Source: Lepidurus packardi
Lineage: Eukaryota; Arthropoda; Branchiopoda; Notostraca; Triopsidae
Assembly (NCBI GenBank): GCA_023053545.1
Contig: JAKZAN010000004.1
Span: 3,782,001 to 3,846,000, forward strand
Direction: 5' to 3'
Length of the DNA: 64,000 bases
The notes beneath the pieces were generated by a model. The model was given only the letters and a program-made list of their open reading frames with translations, was not told the origin of the DNA and ran no database searches. Of the stretch, positions 12,780 to 25,671 are shown in pieces. Made by a program: the position numbers and the translations under genes. How positions within the stretch are numbered: position 1 is the stretch's first letter; each line of letters opens with the position of its first letter.

Positions 12780-15700
12780 GTAAGTGGTGTACTTTTGCTT
12801 GGCTAATGATTTATATAGAACAACCGCACGAACTACACACAAGATCACTCGAGTATTGCGTAAACTGACACCCGAAAACAGTTTCCAGGGAATGCCGTAG
12901 AGAAATAATCGCGAAGATCTATAAATCATTGCCGGCGTCAAATGCTTTTCAGATGATTGCGCATATGTCATTTTTAAACTTCATTCATTCAAAGATATAT
13001 TCTGACACATGTGCGCTAAATATGTTTATTTCTCTCGTGGCGATGGCGCTGTACAACATCATTTTTTAAGGGAAGTTTGAATTTGTATTATTATTATTTT
13101 TCATTTGAACAGAACCGTGATAATCGTACCAAATACATAAGCCTACTACTTTATAATGTGACTTTATTGAAAGTTAAATAACCTATTTAACTTTTAAAGT
13201 AAAAAGATGGTGAGATGCATTGTATCGTTAAGTTCGTTGTCATGAGCACTTGCAATTCATTATTGATCGAATGTTGTTGATTGCACTGTGCAAATTTGAA
13301 AGTCAAATATGCGTAATCCTTCAAATTTCCTCGTATACGTTTGAAGTTACTTTCGGTCACTCCTTTATTGTAATTTTATTTGTTATTTTATTGTAATTTT
13401 TATTGTAAAATTGCGTTTTGTCATCTTTCCAAAATTGTATTGGCTTACAAGTTTTATTTCTTTTTTCTTTTTATGCACGGACACCGTTAGCTTCTTAATG
13501 TCTCATACGCGAATTCTCTCCCTGAAGAAACGAGCTTCATTTATATTAATATCTAAGGAAATAAATCTAGATAGAATAGCGATTGTTCTGCAGAGAACAA
13601 TTTAGTAGCTAAGAACGTTGGAAAGTATTTTTAACGAAGTGCCTGTCAAGGATAAGGAAACTTGAGATAGTTTGAGGGTTTGTGCACCAATGCAAAGAAA
13701 TGGCACACCGTCGAGGTCTAGGGTATAGTACTATCAGAGGTTTCTATCAGAGTTACTATCTTGATTTGGTTCCAACTGCACCCGGGGGCACTACCGTAAC
13801 GCTATTAGCTAGCAAAATGGCGTTTGCCAGTCGGTTGACTTGTCTTGCAGAAATGTGACTCTTGTCAAACGGTTCAGGAAGACGACTCTACAGGAAGGAT
13901 CTATGCTACAGGGTTAATTAGCTCGGCTAAAGACCTCCGCTTTACAATTTCGTAACATGATGTCCTTAAAGGTGACAATGAACCATTGTTCCAATGTACC
14001 GCACACGCACACCACGACTTATAGAACGCCCGGAAATGCCTCATTTACGCTCCGCTCAAAGCTTCTTTTCAGCTTGCATGTCCCTGATACGCTTTCTTTC
14101 CTTCGAGGGTTAAAAAAAGCAGGGCAACAGTCGGTACAAATATTGTGATCGATAAGTCACCACATGTGTGGTTAACAAGATATTTCCGGCCCTGGTGGAC
14201 TCCCAGTATCCCTTCAGAGGCCAACTCTAAGCCGCGAACATTTTTTTTTTAAAGAAATCTTTTGGGGAGGGAATTTTTAGGATGTAAATGATTTTTGAAA
14301 GGTTTTACGAAAAGCACATGCAGACGTCCACAGATTTACCCTTGCTTTGGCTGGTAGCGGCGTGGTGGTGATATGGTTAGTTAAAGTATTAGGGTCAGAT
14401 GGAGGAGACATCCTCTTCCTCCCATCCCCACGTTGTAAGTCAAGAGTAACTCAATCCCTAAAAGGCGGATTGGGCTCCAGGAGGAAGATACTATATACTG
14501 ACTGTCACATGTTGATGGCCTTTTCGTGACCTCCGACGTAGACCCACGGATTTAGACACGCCTCCTTCCAATACTCTTTAGTCCCCCAAGTTGACTACAC
14601 TGCCAATTCAAGTTTTTTTTTTACTTTTCCTGTTTCTTTTTAGGGGGAAAACCGCTGTAGTCTGTATAGCTGTGTGCTTCCGACAGAAGCAAAAAGGAAG
14701 AAAAAAAGTTGACTCTGGGAGATGCAAAAGAGCCCGAGCTATAGGAACGTTGCCAAAATGGGTAAAAGGCTCGAAAATGTAGCGTGAAATTGCTAGCTAT
14801 CGCCCCCCATCTTTAAATGAAACGAACATGCACTCCGCCTACTTGGCCCTGTGTCTCCCTCAAGTTCTCCCGCCCCGGCCCGTAATTGCTACCGGCTGCA
14901 TCTGCTTGGCGGCCTAATACACGCCAGATGCATTGGCATGTATGCCCTATAACACTGTACCGCATCCCATATGCACATATCCATCATGTCCATCATTTTT
15001 GACAACTTATTTCCATATCCCATCATTGGAAAGTGCGCTCATTGCAACTAAAACTACTTCAAACTTACCACGTCGAGCAAAAAAGAACGTTGTAATCATG
15101 GGACTTCGCAAGTAAGATTTATCTGCCTGTCGTTTCCTTGTTACGTTGCCGCTTCTCAAAAACAATATGAAAGAATGACATCTAATTTTACTGCCGAAAT
15201 ATTTTGTTTTTTACAAAAATCCTTAACCAAGATTTAATTATTGAAGTTATTAAAAAGTATTTGTATTTGATGGCTTCTTTTAGCCTAATTCAAATTTTCA
15301 AGCTTTCCACGATGAGTTAGTCAAGTATAATACTGAAATATTTAGTATCTGTGATTTGAATTGGAGCGGTTTGAATTTGTTTTTCTGTCCTCTATCCCCT
15401 CTGGAAAATTGTTCTATAGATCTGGAAATTCAGATTATTGCTACATAGATTGAAACTTCCGGGGATTTAAGTGTCTGTATGTACGTTGGACTTCGAAAAA
15501 GCCCGTGGAGTATCTGTTATAAACGGTGAGCTTAGCTTAGCCGTTACACTCAACTCTAGGTATTATCGAAATCCCCTCTAGGGTGGGTCCATCCCTTGTT
15601 TGTTTTTTAGTCACCTTGTGTGTTGGTTCTCAAGATTGATAGAGTAAAAGTCTACGTAGCACCGTACCGTACTGACTCTCCTCAGCATGTGCGTCCTCCC

Positions 15701-18700
15701 TATGCAAGTTCATTTAGAGGCAAAGGTCTTATACCGTGTTGCTCTCCCCCCCAACCTCCCATTTCTACTTTAAACCTAATTGGATGTATTGGAAAACGTG
15801 GGTCCAATATATTTTTCCAAAAATGAACCTAGAATTTCAGGGAAAAAAGGCTCTATCATATTGAAAATAAAGTGACTGTACGTATTCTAAACATCCGGTC
15901 ATTTGAGTGGAAACAAATGCTACTTGCAGCTAAAAGTAAACAAAGTGGGAAGTAAGTACCGTGAAGCTACTGCTAAAGAATTAATCTGAGCAGTTTAGAC
16001 AGTTGATCAAAAGTTAAGTAATATTCCGAAATCCTGTTAAGATCAAATTTTCAGAGCTTTGTTGAGAAACTAAAAGAAACTCTTTAACTACAAGTTACAG
16101 AAAGCGGAAATTATAGAAGATTTTGACTCAATTTTTTTCGTAGCTATTTGATCACGAGATAAAGAAGCTGCCTCCAGATTGCGATGAGGTGAAAAATTAA
16201 AGTGGTTGAAAATGAAAGGGGTTGCTTTCTTGCAAACCTTTTGTGTTGAGTCTATTACAGGAAACTGACTTTTGAGCCAACAGTCGTCTAAGTCTTTCTT
16301 TCTTCTAAGACTAGGGAATTTAGAAGTAACTCGTTGAAAAGTTTTGGGTTTCCTTTGGGCCTCACGCTGACAGATTTTTTTTTCCAAGCCGCGCGGTTAC
16401 AGTATAATTTTCTACTCCAGGTCCCATCCACTTTGGAATTATCCGGGGCGTCTCTATTGTGTGCTCAGGGATCCTGCACCTCCTCTACAATTAGTTCTGG
16501 CCACAACTATAATTAACAAGTTATGAAGCCCCCAGAACTCAAGACCCCTTTTACGCTTTCCATAGTATTCTTAAATTGGAAACTTACAAGAGGGTCTTCC
16601 TATTTTGGGTGAGTTTCAGAACGAAAAGGGAAATAACAGATAACAAAAATTATTTGTCGTGGACAGAGTATTCTTGAAACGTTTTTAAACTATTGAAAGT
16701 CTATCCCAAACAGAAAGTTTACGAAGGTTGAGGGGAGATGTTGAGATCACAATACACGTCATCTGTATGTTATAGAGTCTTAGCTTTGCATAAAAAGCTC
16801 CCAACAATGGTATATGAATGTTAAACATGCTAAAGCAGTATAAAGAACAATAGAACTATTGGGCACGGCTCTTTTTGTTTCTAGTTCCGACAGGTGTTTT
16901 GCATATATACAACAGAGAGCAACCAGCAACATGTTTTTCATGGAACGGACGCTTTGCGTTTTAGATATATAAATATAATGTGCTGGAGCGGAGCGTATAG
17001 ACCGCTAGACACTCTCTTAAAACACAAATAGAGCCTTACTAGCGGGTAAAGGAAGTCCAGTGTGGGAACAATAGAGTCCAACAATAGGCTTCTTTAGCAA
17101 GAGAATTGCAATAATATGCGCCGAGCCATCCCTTTACGTGTTTTTGTACAAACTTTTCAGTTCCTTAGTTCCGTTCTAACCACTTATAGCGGTCTGGCTT
17201 AGCTTTTTTATTTAAGTAACCGGCTATTGAACTGCAATGTAAAAGGTAAAAGGCCAGGTGGAACGTTGGAAAAGAACCATGTGATGTCAGGTTTATTTGC
17301 ATAATGGGGAAACAGGAAAACGACGGTAACGAGGGTGTAGTTTAACTTTAACCCTAGGGATTATCTGTCTGTATATACACACTCTTCTTGGTTTAGTTTT
17401 ACCTCCCCAACGCAATTAACGTTAATCGGATATGGAGGATAAGGTCCTCGAGTCTGCGGGTCCTGGCGTGAGCAAGCATGGCTCCCCCTATTGTCCAATT
17501 TGGCAACGTGGGAGGTCTTCCGTTCTGCAATAACTCAGCTCTTGAAAAGACCACAAAAGAACAAGTTCTTTAAAAATCGTCACAATATTGTCCTCCATTA
17601 GATTCGCGGTAGGATATCTGTCATAGCCTTGGTTGATTCTCTAAAAAATGGGAATTTTTTTTTTTTTTTTTTTTTTAAGAAACCTACTTAAGGGGAAGAG
17701 GAAAGGGTTGCTAGGTATATTTCCTGGGTGATGATTACAATGAGCGTAATTGAATTGGTTACGGTTTTGCCTGGTGCGCACTGACCACCTGGCATACTTC
17801 CATTATTATTTACTTTCAGCGTTTCAGGAGATGGCAATATACGGAAAAAACCTTTTTGGCGATGCCAATCGTTATGATGGTTTTCGCTACAGCGGATGAA
17901 ATGTAATCTGGGTAACAAGATGGATTGTGAGGTTATTGCCAAAAGTAAACACGCATACGGATACAGAGAAGAGCTGGGGAGCAGGGGTTAAATGAAGGAA
18001 TTTACATTTTCCCATTTATCTCTTATTACTTTGGGGGAACCTTGTTCCAAAGCTTCATGCATGAAAAAGGGGAGAGGAAATAGATCGAGGGACCGTATAG
18101 CAAATTTTCAATTGCTCTTGTTGGTTTTATATGATAAGTTTGCGCCTCGCTGTGGCCCCCAAATGACTCGTTTGATTCAGTATACTAGAGCCGTGTTGCT
18201 CGCTTCCTGGTTACCGGTTATTACTACAAAGATCTGCTGACTCGTTAGGAAAAGGACCAGACGTGCAAAGAGTCAGCTTTTGTACTTATGTAACGCTCAG
18301 CATGGGTCTCTTTTACTATACCCCAGTCTCATTGATATTCATATATCTTCGGCGTGGAAATTGAAATGATCTCAATAGAAATAATTGCATAATGGGCTGC
18401 GCTGGGAGGAGCGAAAGAGGAATATACGTAGCGCTTTTGGAACAAAATTTTGGAATTTTCAGAAAAATGATTACGTTTTTTATGTGCTACGATAAGCTTT
18501 TTCATTGTTGAGAGTAAAAATACCTTGTCGGTTACATATACAAGCTTGGGGTTTTTTCAGTTAAATCGGGAAACACGAGAGGGCGCGCAGCACGGTACTG
18601 TGGCAGAGGGTATCAGTTAGTCGTGTAAACTTAAATTTTGTAGTAGTTAATGATTCAAAAGCTATTCGTTAGTCAAGTTATACGATCGTGTAATTTAGTA

Positions 18701-21033
18701 TAGATTTTTTAATGTTTCAATCAAAGAATTTCTTGTTCTGTCGAATTGGTACGGTGGTTTTTATTCACAAAAGCAGCAGGCATCTCGATTTGTTATTCTT
18801 ATTAAAGGTAAGTTTGTTTTAGAGAATTAAAGAGTCCAGTTGTGTAGTGTCCGTGTACTGTACATCTCGTGTAGTGGATATTCTTTAGAAAGCCAATTGT
18901 ACTGAAAAAGTTACGCGAAGCAGAAGCATTCGATCTAAACGAGTCCAAACTTTTTTACCCGGTGCCGTCACATATTGGGTTGCAGTCAAAGGACATAGAA
19001 GAAACCCAATTTTGTTTTGAACGATGTTAAACTTTTCAAATGCTGTATTCCAGTAGAACCTATTATCTCGAAGGAAAGGGAGAAAACATCCCCAATGGTC
19101 CAATTGCGAGCTCTGATGCTTTATACTGAGTGTCTCATCTCCTGTTTATAGTCATCAATCTTCCCTGGAAGCATCGGGAAGCGCTGACTCTGATCTTTCT
19201 TATCGAAACATGGAAAATTCCGACCGACTGCAAAAGCAAGGAAACGTGCGAGGAGCAGGGGTCGCCATGATATAATACGAAGGGGTGTCGAGGAAAGGAA
19301 ACGTAAAGTATTTAGAAAAGCCCAACACGGAAAAAACATGCATTAAAATATCTGACGGTTAATAAGCGTTACGTCTTTAAGTTAGGAAATATATTTTTTT
19401 CTACATGGGGAAAAGCCCTGCCGAACTACAAGTTTTTCGAGTGAATTTATCATAACCGGAACCCAAGTTTAGCTCAAAACGGAGTTTTCTGTGGTGTGTC
19501 CTATCTCCCCTCTCTCCCGCATGTCAATATTTATCTAATTTATGCATCAAGCGATAGAACATAAGGCAGTACGTTTACTTTTGCTCCGAAAAGTCTTCTC
19601 CTCTGTCGTAGACTCCCCTGGAAAATGCAAGAATTCCCCCCCTCCCCGCCCTTCAAAAGGGAAGCCTTCCTTAGGGATAAAAGCTAAACGTCTATATCGT
19701 CTTGCCGAATCTCTCATTGAGTTCCAAACCCTTATCGCAGTCCAAGATCTGTGTGCAATTGTTAAACTCCGATATCCCATCCCCATCGGTATGGTTCTTT
19801 TGATGCGCGCGCCCCCTGTGCGACTTCCGGTATTCTCCCGCGTCTTTTTCAGTAGAGGTTCTCGAAACGGGAGGCGAAATCTGATCTTCTTAGACTTAAA
19901 CCGCGCATTGTTCCCATCGGTTTCTTGGAGGATGTTTTTTTTCCTGTGCTGTCTTTGTAAAGTTCGTCTCTATCTAATTGGAATGGCTTAGCTATGCTAA
20001 ATTTAGTTTTAAAATATGGAAGCCTCCTTTCGCAAAAGCAGGACGAGCGAGGCGGACAAATTGTTCCGCAGCTTAACGAGGTCAACTAAACTCGTAGACG
20101 ACGCAACCAAGAAGAAAAGAATGCGTCGTCAAGTGGCTGTGCTCTCGCACTCATCATTGCTGACTAATGATCATTAAGCTTTGCCAAGAACGTGTCGTTG
20201 ACAGAAACTTGGACGCTTTGCTATTGCCGTATGGGACATTCTTGCGCCCTGTTGGATGACTGTGTATATCTCCCCAATAAGAGGTTAAGGGAACAGGAAG
20301 CTTTAAGTGAGCTAGAACTGTAGGGAAAAGTTTTCAATTTTCCACCAATACCATATAGACCAGGGAAACTTGTCGGGGGGTAACCAGTGTTCGGTTTTTT
20401 GCTGACCAACACCAAACAAACACTTCAGGTGGTAGAAGGTATGGCTTTTAGCTTCCTTTTTCGGGTTGCCGAGCAAAGGTTCCTAAAGTCTCTAAAGGTT
20501 TTAGTTTAAGCAACTCAGCGGGATACTCTATACGCCTCTGTATTGAAAATGGATGGAAGTATGCAGTTGAAAAGCGACAGACAGTCACTCCAACAGTGAG
20601 ACCTTTCTCGCCAAGGCTCCGAGTTGTAAATCCCCTGTATATAGTATTGAGAAGAGAGGATTTCGGGTTCGAGTTGGACGGACTGCTTCTGATTGAACTT
20701 GTCATGGGAAAATGTTGTTGCTGACATGGTTCGCCACAGCAACCCGTTTCTTTCCCCATCTTGGCCACTACATTGCAGTCATAAAGTAAAAAAGGGACCT
20801 TCCCCACTCTCCCGCCCCCGAGAAAAAAAAGTTCGACTGGGCCCTCCGCGTGACCAATGTTATGGCAAGGGACTTTTCAAGCTTCTATCGTCCTGTAACA
20901 CACTTGTTATAAATGTCGCTGCTGTTGTGCACTGAATGACCAGCAAATAGACTCCGTGACTAACATATTTTACCCGGTGACAGTTCCCTTTTATTTACCT
21001 CCCTTAGTTGTTCTATTTGTGTTTTTGTTATAG
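12780..21033. other. Gene-free stretch, nothing recognised
   Basis: No gene, RNA or clear mobile element is recognised. The longest open frame (149 codons near 19.5-20.0 kb) has no family resemblance and overlaps open frames on the other strand, so it is treated as chance. There is an uninterrupted run of 22 T at 17655-17676. Confidence 0.45.
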
Positions 21034-21202
21034 GAAGAAGTTTTGCGAAACAGAACACAGCGAGTAAGAATTTTTAGTCAAGTTCACTCGAGGGAAATGG
21101 TGTAAAAAAATATCCTTTTTTTAGAAGAAGTTGCTGATATAGTTGGAAAAATCATACGCTGGCGGTTAGGGTCAAGAAGAAACAAAGAGAAAGAGAAAAT
21201 AT
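21034..21202 (+). other. Two acceptor-bounded short reading frames, unidentified
   Basis: A TTTTTGTTATAG acceptor precedes an open frame (EEVLRNRTQR, then an internal CGA|GTAAGA donor). Read through the donor, this frame ends after 23 codons. A second acceptor, a T run ending in TTTTTTTAG, is followed at 21125 by a frame containing EVADIVGKIIRWRLGSRR that stops after about 26 codons. Both look more protein-like than their surroundings but match nothing I recognise. They could be 3' exons of an unidentified plus-strand gene or chance. Confidence 0.2.
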
Positions 21203-21207
21203 AAAGG

Positions 21208-21933
21208 GAACTTGATGTATACTACATTATACATGCAATGGCAGGGGCCAACAAGGCAAAAAGGCCCCATCAACATCAGGGGAGAAAAGCCACGAAGAGC
21301 AGCCCCATACAGCCAGGCCAAAAATCGACATTACCAAGTCAAAACGGGACAAAACCGACGTTCCTTTTGCACCTGGGAGAAAAGGAGCGAGGGAACTTGA
21401 ACAAGCTCGCAAGCATCTCAAGATGCCTTGCTGCCACATTCCTTAGGGACCTGTATGCTCTTGTAGTAGTTGTGTGTGCCTGCACATTCGCATCGTCTTC
21501 TCTTCTGTGGAGATAGAAAAGCCAAGAACATTGACATGCATTGAAAAGTAACCCTTAATTGCCCTTCAGGAGCACAAGCCTAAAGCCCTAATCACAGCAA
21601 GAGTTAAGACATTATCTAATTCTTGCACGCCAACGCTCTGGCGGTCGAGAATGACAGTTTCAATTAAAACCTTTAGGGAATCGCCCCTTGAATGGTAATG
21701 GGAAGAATGGATTAAAAGTGAGTGATTTATTGATCCTTGTTGCTTAACTGTAACGTTTTCAAACCTGATTCCACATTGTCACGTCACTGCCCTGACGTGG
21801 CTTTTTGCCACGATCACATTACCAATACACCAGGCTTTTAGCCTGCCAGGAAGATGTTATTGTATGGATATAAGATATAACTGTAGATATGAATAAAGTT
21901 TTACGGAGGATCAGAAAAAAAAACAGAACTTGA
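21208..21933 (+). mobile_element. Probable retroposed transcript with A tail and target duplication
   Basis: The 8-mer GAACTTGA flanks the segment at 21208-21215 and 21926-21933. Just inside the right copy is a run of nine A (21915-21923), preceded about 17 bases earlier by AATAAA (21892-21897), the normal spacing for a cleaved and polyadenylated RNA. Two hairpins lie upstream of the signal: CGTGGC-TTTTT-GCCACG near 21795, and AGGC-TTTT-AGCCT near 21833. The left part holds overlapping open frames rich in K, R, P and Q in all three phases, as in a frameshifted coding copy. No reverse transcriptase is visible. The source could be a LINE 3' end, a SINE or a processed gene copy. Confidence 0.5.
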
Positions 21934-22133
21934 GGGGAGTTCACCAGTATAACCCCCACAGGACCAACTGCAGGGCGTCCTGGAGAGCTTGGTTTAAGAT
22001 AGATTTGTTGGGGTCGGGGAATGCGTAATTGCTGTCAATTTTTTTGTTTCCCCGTTGCTCCCTTAAGGGTCCTAGGAAATTTAATTTGTGTGTTTTTATG
22101 TCTTTTCTATTTTTTTATTTACTTTTTGCACAG

Positions 22134-22216
22134 TGCTGCTTTTCAACGGCGTATGGTTGTGGCAGCGGGAGTCCCTGAAGGAAGAAGTCGAACATGAAAT
22201 GGAAGAGACACTATAG
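22134..22216 (+). other. Possible terminal coding exon, unidentified
   Basis: A strong pyrimidine tract ending in TTTTTGCACAG precedes two leading bases and 26 codons, then TAG. The encoded tail includes LLFNGVWLWQRESLKEEVEH, a hydrophobic stretch followed by a charged, helix-like end. The other two frames close quickly. A CAGAAAAG|GTAAGA donor lies near 22518. It matches no protein I know. It may belong with the frames near 21.0-21.2 kb or be chance. Confidence 0.2.
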
Positions 22217-24675
22217 TGTCCGAGCTCGTAACTCATCGCTCTTGAAGTGTCAAACGGGACAGAAGATAAGAATTGAGTTGCGAAGAAGGAGGAGTCCTGA
22301 GAAGATTCCTTCATGGGAGGACCCGAGAGACACGTTGTAAGGAGTTATGGAAGCAAACAAATGACATTGCTTGCCTTGTTTGACACGAGAGAATGGAGGT
22401 AAAAGGCAAAGCGCTTCAATCCGTCTGAGGAGACAAATGATTTTTGCACTACAACTTTGGAGGACCACAGAACATTGTGTGGGATTTGGAGATGAACTAG
22501 GGTGAACAATCAGAAAAGGTAAGATTGAAGAGTTGAACTTTTAAGATGAAAGATCTTGTTATTGTGTTTTCCCCAAGTTCATAACAATAGTTATCGACCG
22601 TTGAATTTCGAAGGATAACTTGTAATTCAAGTATTGAAAAATTGAAAGCGTTCTTTACAGATACCCAAAGCATTGTTACGTCTGAAATCAACTCTGACAT
22701 CAAAGAGTTTGGAGTTTTCCTGTTCAAACTTGAATGAGGCGCGTGAAGGAGCGTCGTCCGAAGGATAAATGTAACGTAGCTTCTACGCCATCTAATGACG
22801 TGTTCAGAGACTTTCGTTGCTAAGGCAGCTGTTGTGAAGCACCTTGTTTGTTCACGCTTATCAGACCAGAAAATCAATTATAAAAGGCCATCGAAAGCCG
22901 TTTTCTCCCTTGCCAGATTTCATGACACGTGCATGCTTCGACGTAATGCTAACCTGGTTTCCAGGTTTTGTTGATACGTTAGTTGCCACTTCTATGTTCC
23001 ACGAAAAAAACAGAAAGGAAAACTAAACGAAAACTAACGAAACTTAAAAAAACTGTCAACTAAATTATAGTTCCTTTAAGCTTTATTTTAGCACCTCATA
23101 TAATAAGCCAGGTCACGAAGTTTATTTTAGTCTTCATGTTTGAGTTATTAAGTTTTTTAGAGTGTAACTTTTCAATGGCTTTTCTCTTCAACTCAACTTC
23201 AGCTTGCAAATTTGCACTGCCTTTAAAGTTAAATTTGAACAGTCTTCGCTATAGTTCATCTTAAGCGTTCAGCTTAAATTACATCTTATTTCGTCAGAAT
23301 TCTACCTCTAAATAGTTTTAATTTTTCTAGATTTTTCTAGTAAGGATAAAAAAACATATGTACGGACAATCTAATGCGCATACTAAATTTGCTTGATTTG
23401 ACTCGTAATTCTTTAAAGCCATTCTTAGTTAAAAACGTAAGAATAAAGAGTTACTCGAGATGCAGTCCAAACTCCAACGGCTAAGCTTCTATCGTTTATC
23501 ACTGGTGGCGCTGCGGTACGAAATGTAACACAGCCTTACACTGCCAAGAAATAGTGTAGGTTGCTTTCCCATTTCTAGTATCAGTTTTGTCTTTTGTCCA
23601 ATTCTATCTTAGCATCGACTTTTTTATCGTCGGCAGAACATGTCCGGAGATGCTCTTTAAGTACGGAATTGTGTACTAATAAGTTCGAAATAAATGTTAT
23701 CGATGTATCCCGTAAGGTCAGGCTCGTAACCAAGACTCGTCTTATCCCTCCGGGTGTATATCGCTTCGCTCCATAGCGTTTTTATTGACGGAATAGCACG
23801 TGCGGAATCCAATTCGTTATTTAAGAGAAAACAATCAGAATGCGGTTTAGACTGGGTGAATAGACACGGGCAGAATTAGCAAAGCTTGGACCAGATTAAA
23901 CCATAGAAACGAAAACAGTGCATTTCAAATTGAATTGACATCTGGCCGACATTTCTTAAGCTAGTCAGGTAGAAATGATACATTGATTAAATTAGTTCTT
24001 GTTGTTCAATGCTATTAGTCTGTTAAAAGCCGTATGTACGCAGTTTGGAAAGGCGCGAAGGTTTTTTCTTTCTTTGGTCTCACGTTAAGCTTCTAAATAC
24101 CGACAGTAGACGGTGGAATTCCTTTAGATGAGTAATTGCTCTACTGATGAATTTCAAATGGGGTACGTGCGAAAACTATTAACAATGGTAAGTCTGTTAC
24201 TTTGTTGTAACCCATGGGCTAGTCTTGCTTTTATGTTTACTATCATCGAAGTAATAAAGAACTGCTTAATTAGGCAATGACGAAAAAAACATAAGCAAAT
24301 GGCCTCGTCGTGAAACCTAATATCTCATCTTCAGCCGACTGCACCGGAGCTAAAAGCACTTAACTTGCAAAGTGATAGTAAAACGTACGGTACCATATGC
24401 TTCCTAAAAACTGTTCCGGTTTCCTATAAATGGTTCGTGGCACGATGAAACTTACGTCATAATACCATGGCCAAGTACTATACGAGATAGGTCTTATTAA
24501 AAATAGCTTTTCAGACACTTTATTTTTCGCTGTTAATAGAGATTTTTATCGGATCAATAGATGCACGGTAGCCCAAAGTTCAAGTCATGTCTGGTCGTAA
24601 ATACGAACCGTTGACGTTGTAACTACTCTTGTCTACTCAATTTTCAATGAAACATACACAGTAGGTTTTTTAAAA
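22217..24675. other. Gene-free stretch, nothing recognised
   Basis: AT-rich DNA without a recognisable gene, RNA or element boundary. A minus-strand 126-codon frame near 22.5-22.9 kb has no family resemblance. Confidence 0.45.
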
Positions 24676-24683
24676 CTTATTAC

Positions 24684-24779
24684 CAGGCCCATACCAAGGG
24701 GGTAGGGGGGGGGGGGGTACGGTGTTAAAACCCCCGAAATTTTTGTTTGTTCGTAAAATGTAATGCATATCCACATACT

Positions 24780-24821
<42 letters not shown>

Positions 24822-24848
24822 TTAATAAAAATCCTGGGTACGGGCCTG
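24684..24848. mobile_element. hAT-like MITE, 165 bp, with G and C runs
   Basis: The ends are inverted copies starting CAGGCCC(A/G)TACC. The element is flanked by a perfect 8-bp direct repeat CTTATTAC (24676-24683 and 24849-24856). An 8-bp target duplication with CAG-type ends fits the hAT superfamily (known property; family assignment is my inference). The interior holds a 13-base G run near the left end and a 41-base C run (24781-24821). There is no transposase, so it is non-autonomous. A minus-strand poly-glycine reading frame crossing it is an artefact of the C run. Confidence 0.85.
24781..24821. repeat. Homopolymer of 41 C
   Basis: Uninterrupted C run inside the 165-bp hAT-like element, opposite a 13-base G run in the other half. 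The exact length is likely to vary between individuals and between sequencing reads. Confidence 0.9.
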
Positions 24849-25061
24849 CTTATTACTTGTCGGGAGTCGATTAGGATGTAAAATATTATTTTAAAAAATA
24901 AATTAAAAAACAACTAAAAAGCTGAATGTTGAATGTCCTTTTAGCATTTTTCTAGCTTGGAGCATTTGCAATATAAATCAAGTACCGCCTTCCTGAGCAT
25001 TAACGGACATTAAGCAACCCAAAGATGAAAGCGCCCAGGACATTTGTAAGGAGACAAGTGC

Positions 25062-25067
25062 TTTATT
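25062..25067 (-). promoter_or_regulatory. Poly(A) signal of Tim13
   Basis: AATAAA on the minus strand, about 55 bases after the Tim13 stop codon, which is a normal distance for 3' end formation. Confidence 0.75.
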
Positions 25068-25121
25068 TACTACCACGTTTACATATGCAAATGCTTTTGG
25101 GGCGACCACCAAAACTGTAGA

Positions 25122-25588
25122 CTAAGACCGGGAACGTTCTCTTTGCAATCTATTGCTATACGTTCTTGACACTAAGTTCCAAGCATCCATGTATCGATCC
25201 ATACACATAGCAACGCATTTCTGAAACAAAAAATTCAAGTAAGAAACAAAGGGAATATTGAAAAATGTTAAAATAACGTTTGAGTAAGTAAAACTGCTTC
25301 TCAGAGGAATACATTGAAGAAATAGGCCAGCGCTTACTTGGTCTGAGCTATCCAAAGAAGAACCAGGCTTAGCAATGCATTTCTTGAAACACTTGTCAGA
25401 CATTTTCTAGTTTTTTAAAGAAAAAACAGAATTAATACACTCACGAATACGGTTAATAGATATAATGGAAAAAATTTACGTACAGTAATCAATTCCTGTG
25501 CATTTGCCACTGCGATTTGCTGTTTTACTTGATCCATCAAGTCATCCTTTTGGCTGCTTGACAATCCGCTTTGTGGTAAAGAATCCAT
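25122..25588 (-). CDS. TIMM13: Mitochondrial import inner membrane translocase subunit Tim13
   Basis: This is a small Tim chaperone of the mitochondrial intermembrane space. With Tim8 it forms a hexamer that carries hydrophobic precursors from TOM to TIM22 or SAM (family knowledge). Three coding exons read 25588-25484, 25406-25338 and 25220-25122, all phase 0, with introns of 77 and 117 bp. They encode 90 residues, close to the usual length of about 95. The twin CX3C motif that forms the disulfides is intact: CFKKC around residues 41-45 and CVAMC around 60-64. Also visible are the family-typical [16 protein letters not shown] before the first motif and [20 protein letters not shown] after the second. 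The start is the only ATG in frame ahead of the amphipathic helix. There is no cleaved presequence, as expected for this family. A likely 5' UTR intron precedes the ATG. Confidence 0.96.
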
Positions 25589-25607
25589 GTTTTTTGTTTG
25601 CCGGTAA

Positions 25608-25671
25608 CTAGAAAGTTTGCTTGTAAGTTAAGAAATAAGACAAATAAAGCTCTATAATTCCACGTGTTTAC
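25608..25671 (-). other. Probable 5' UTR intron of Tim13
   Basis: On the minus strand, AAAAG|GTAAAC at 25672/25671 could splice to CTTTCTAG|TTACC at 25608/25607, placing the start codon 19 bases into the next exon. The intron would be 64 bp, like the other short introns in the window. This is inferred from splice consensus only. Confidence 0.5.

Noticed and set aside
19542..19991. 149-codon plus-strand frame
   Set aside because: No family resemblance, no splice or promoter context, and open frames on the opposite strand over the same bases.
21790..21850. Stem-loops near an mRNA-like 3' end, considered as histone 3' stem-loops
   Set aside because: Loop and stem sequences do not fit the conserved histone element, and the segment carries AATAAA and an A tail instead.
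24725..24913. Minus-strand open frame with a poly-glycine run
   Set aside because: It is the translation of the 41-base C run inside a hAT-like element.
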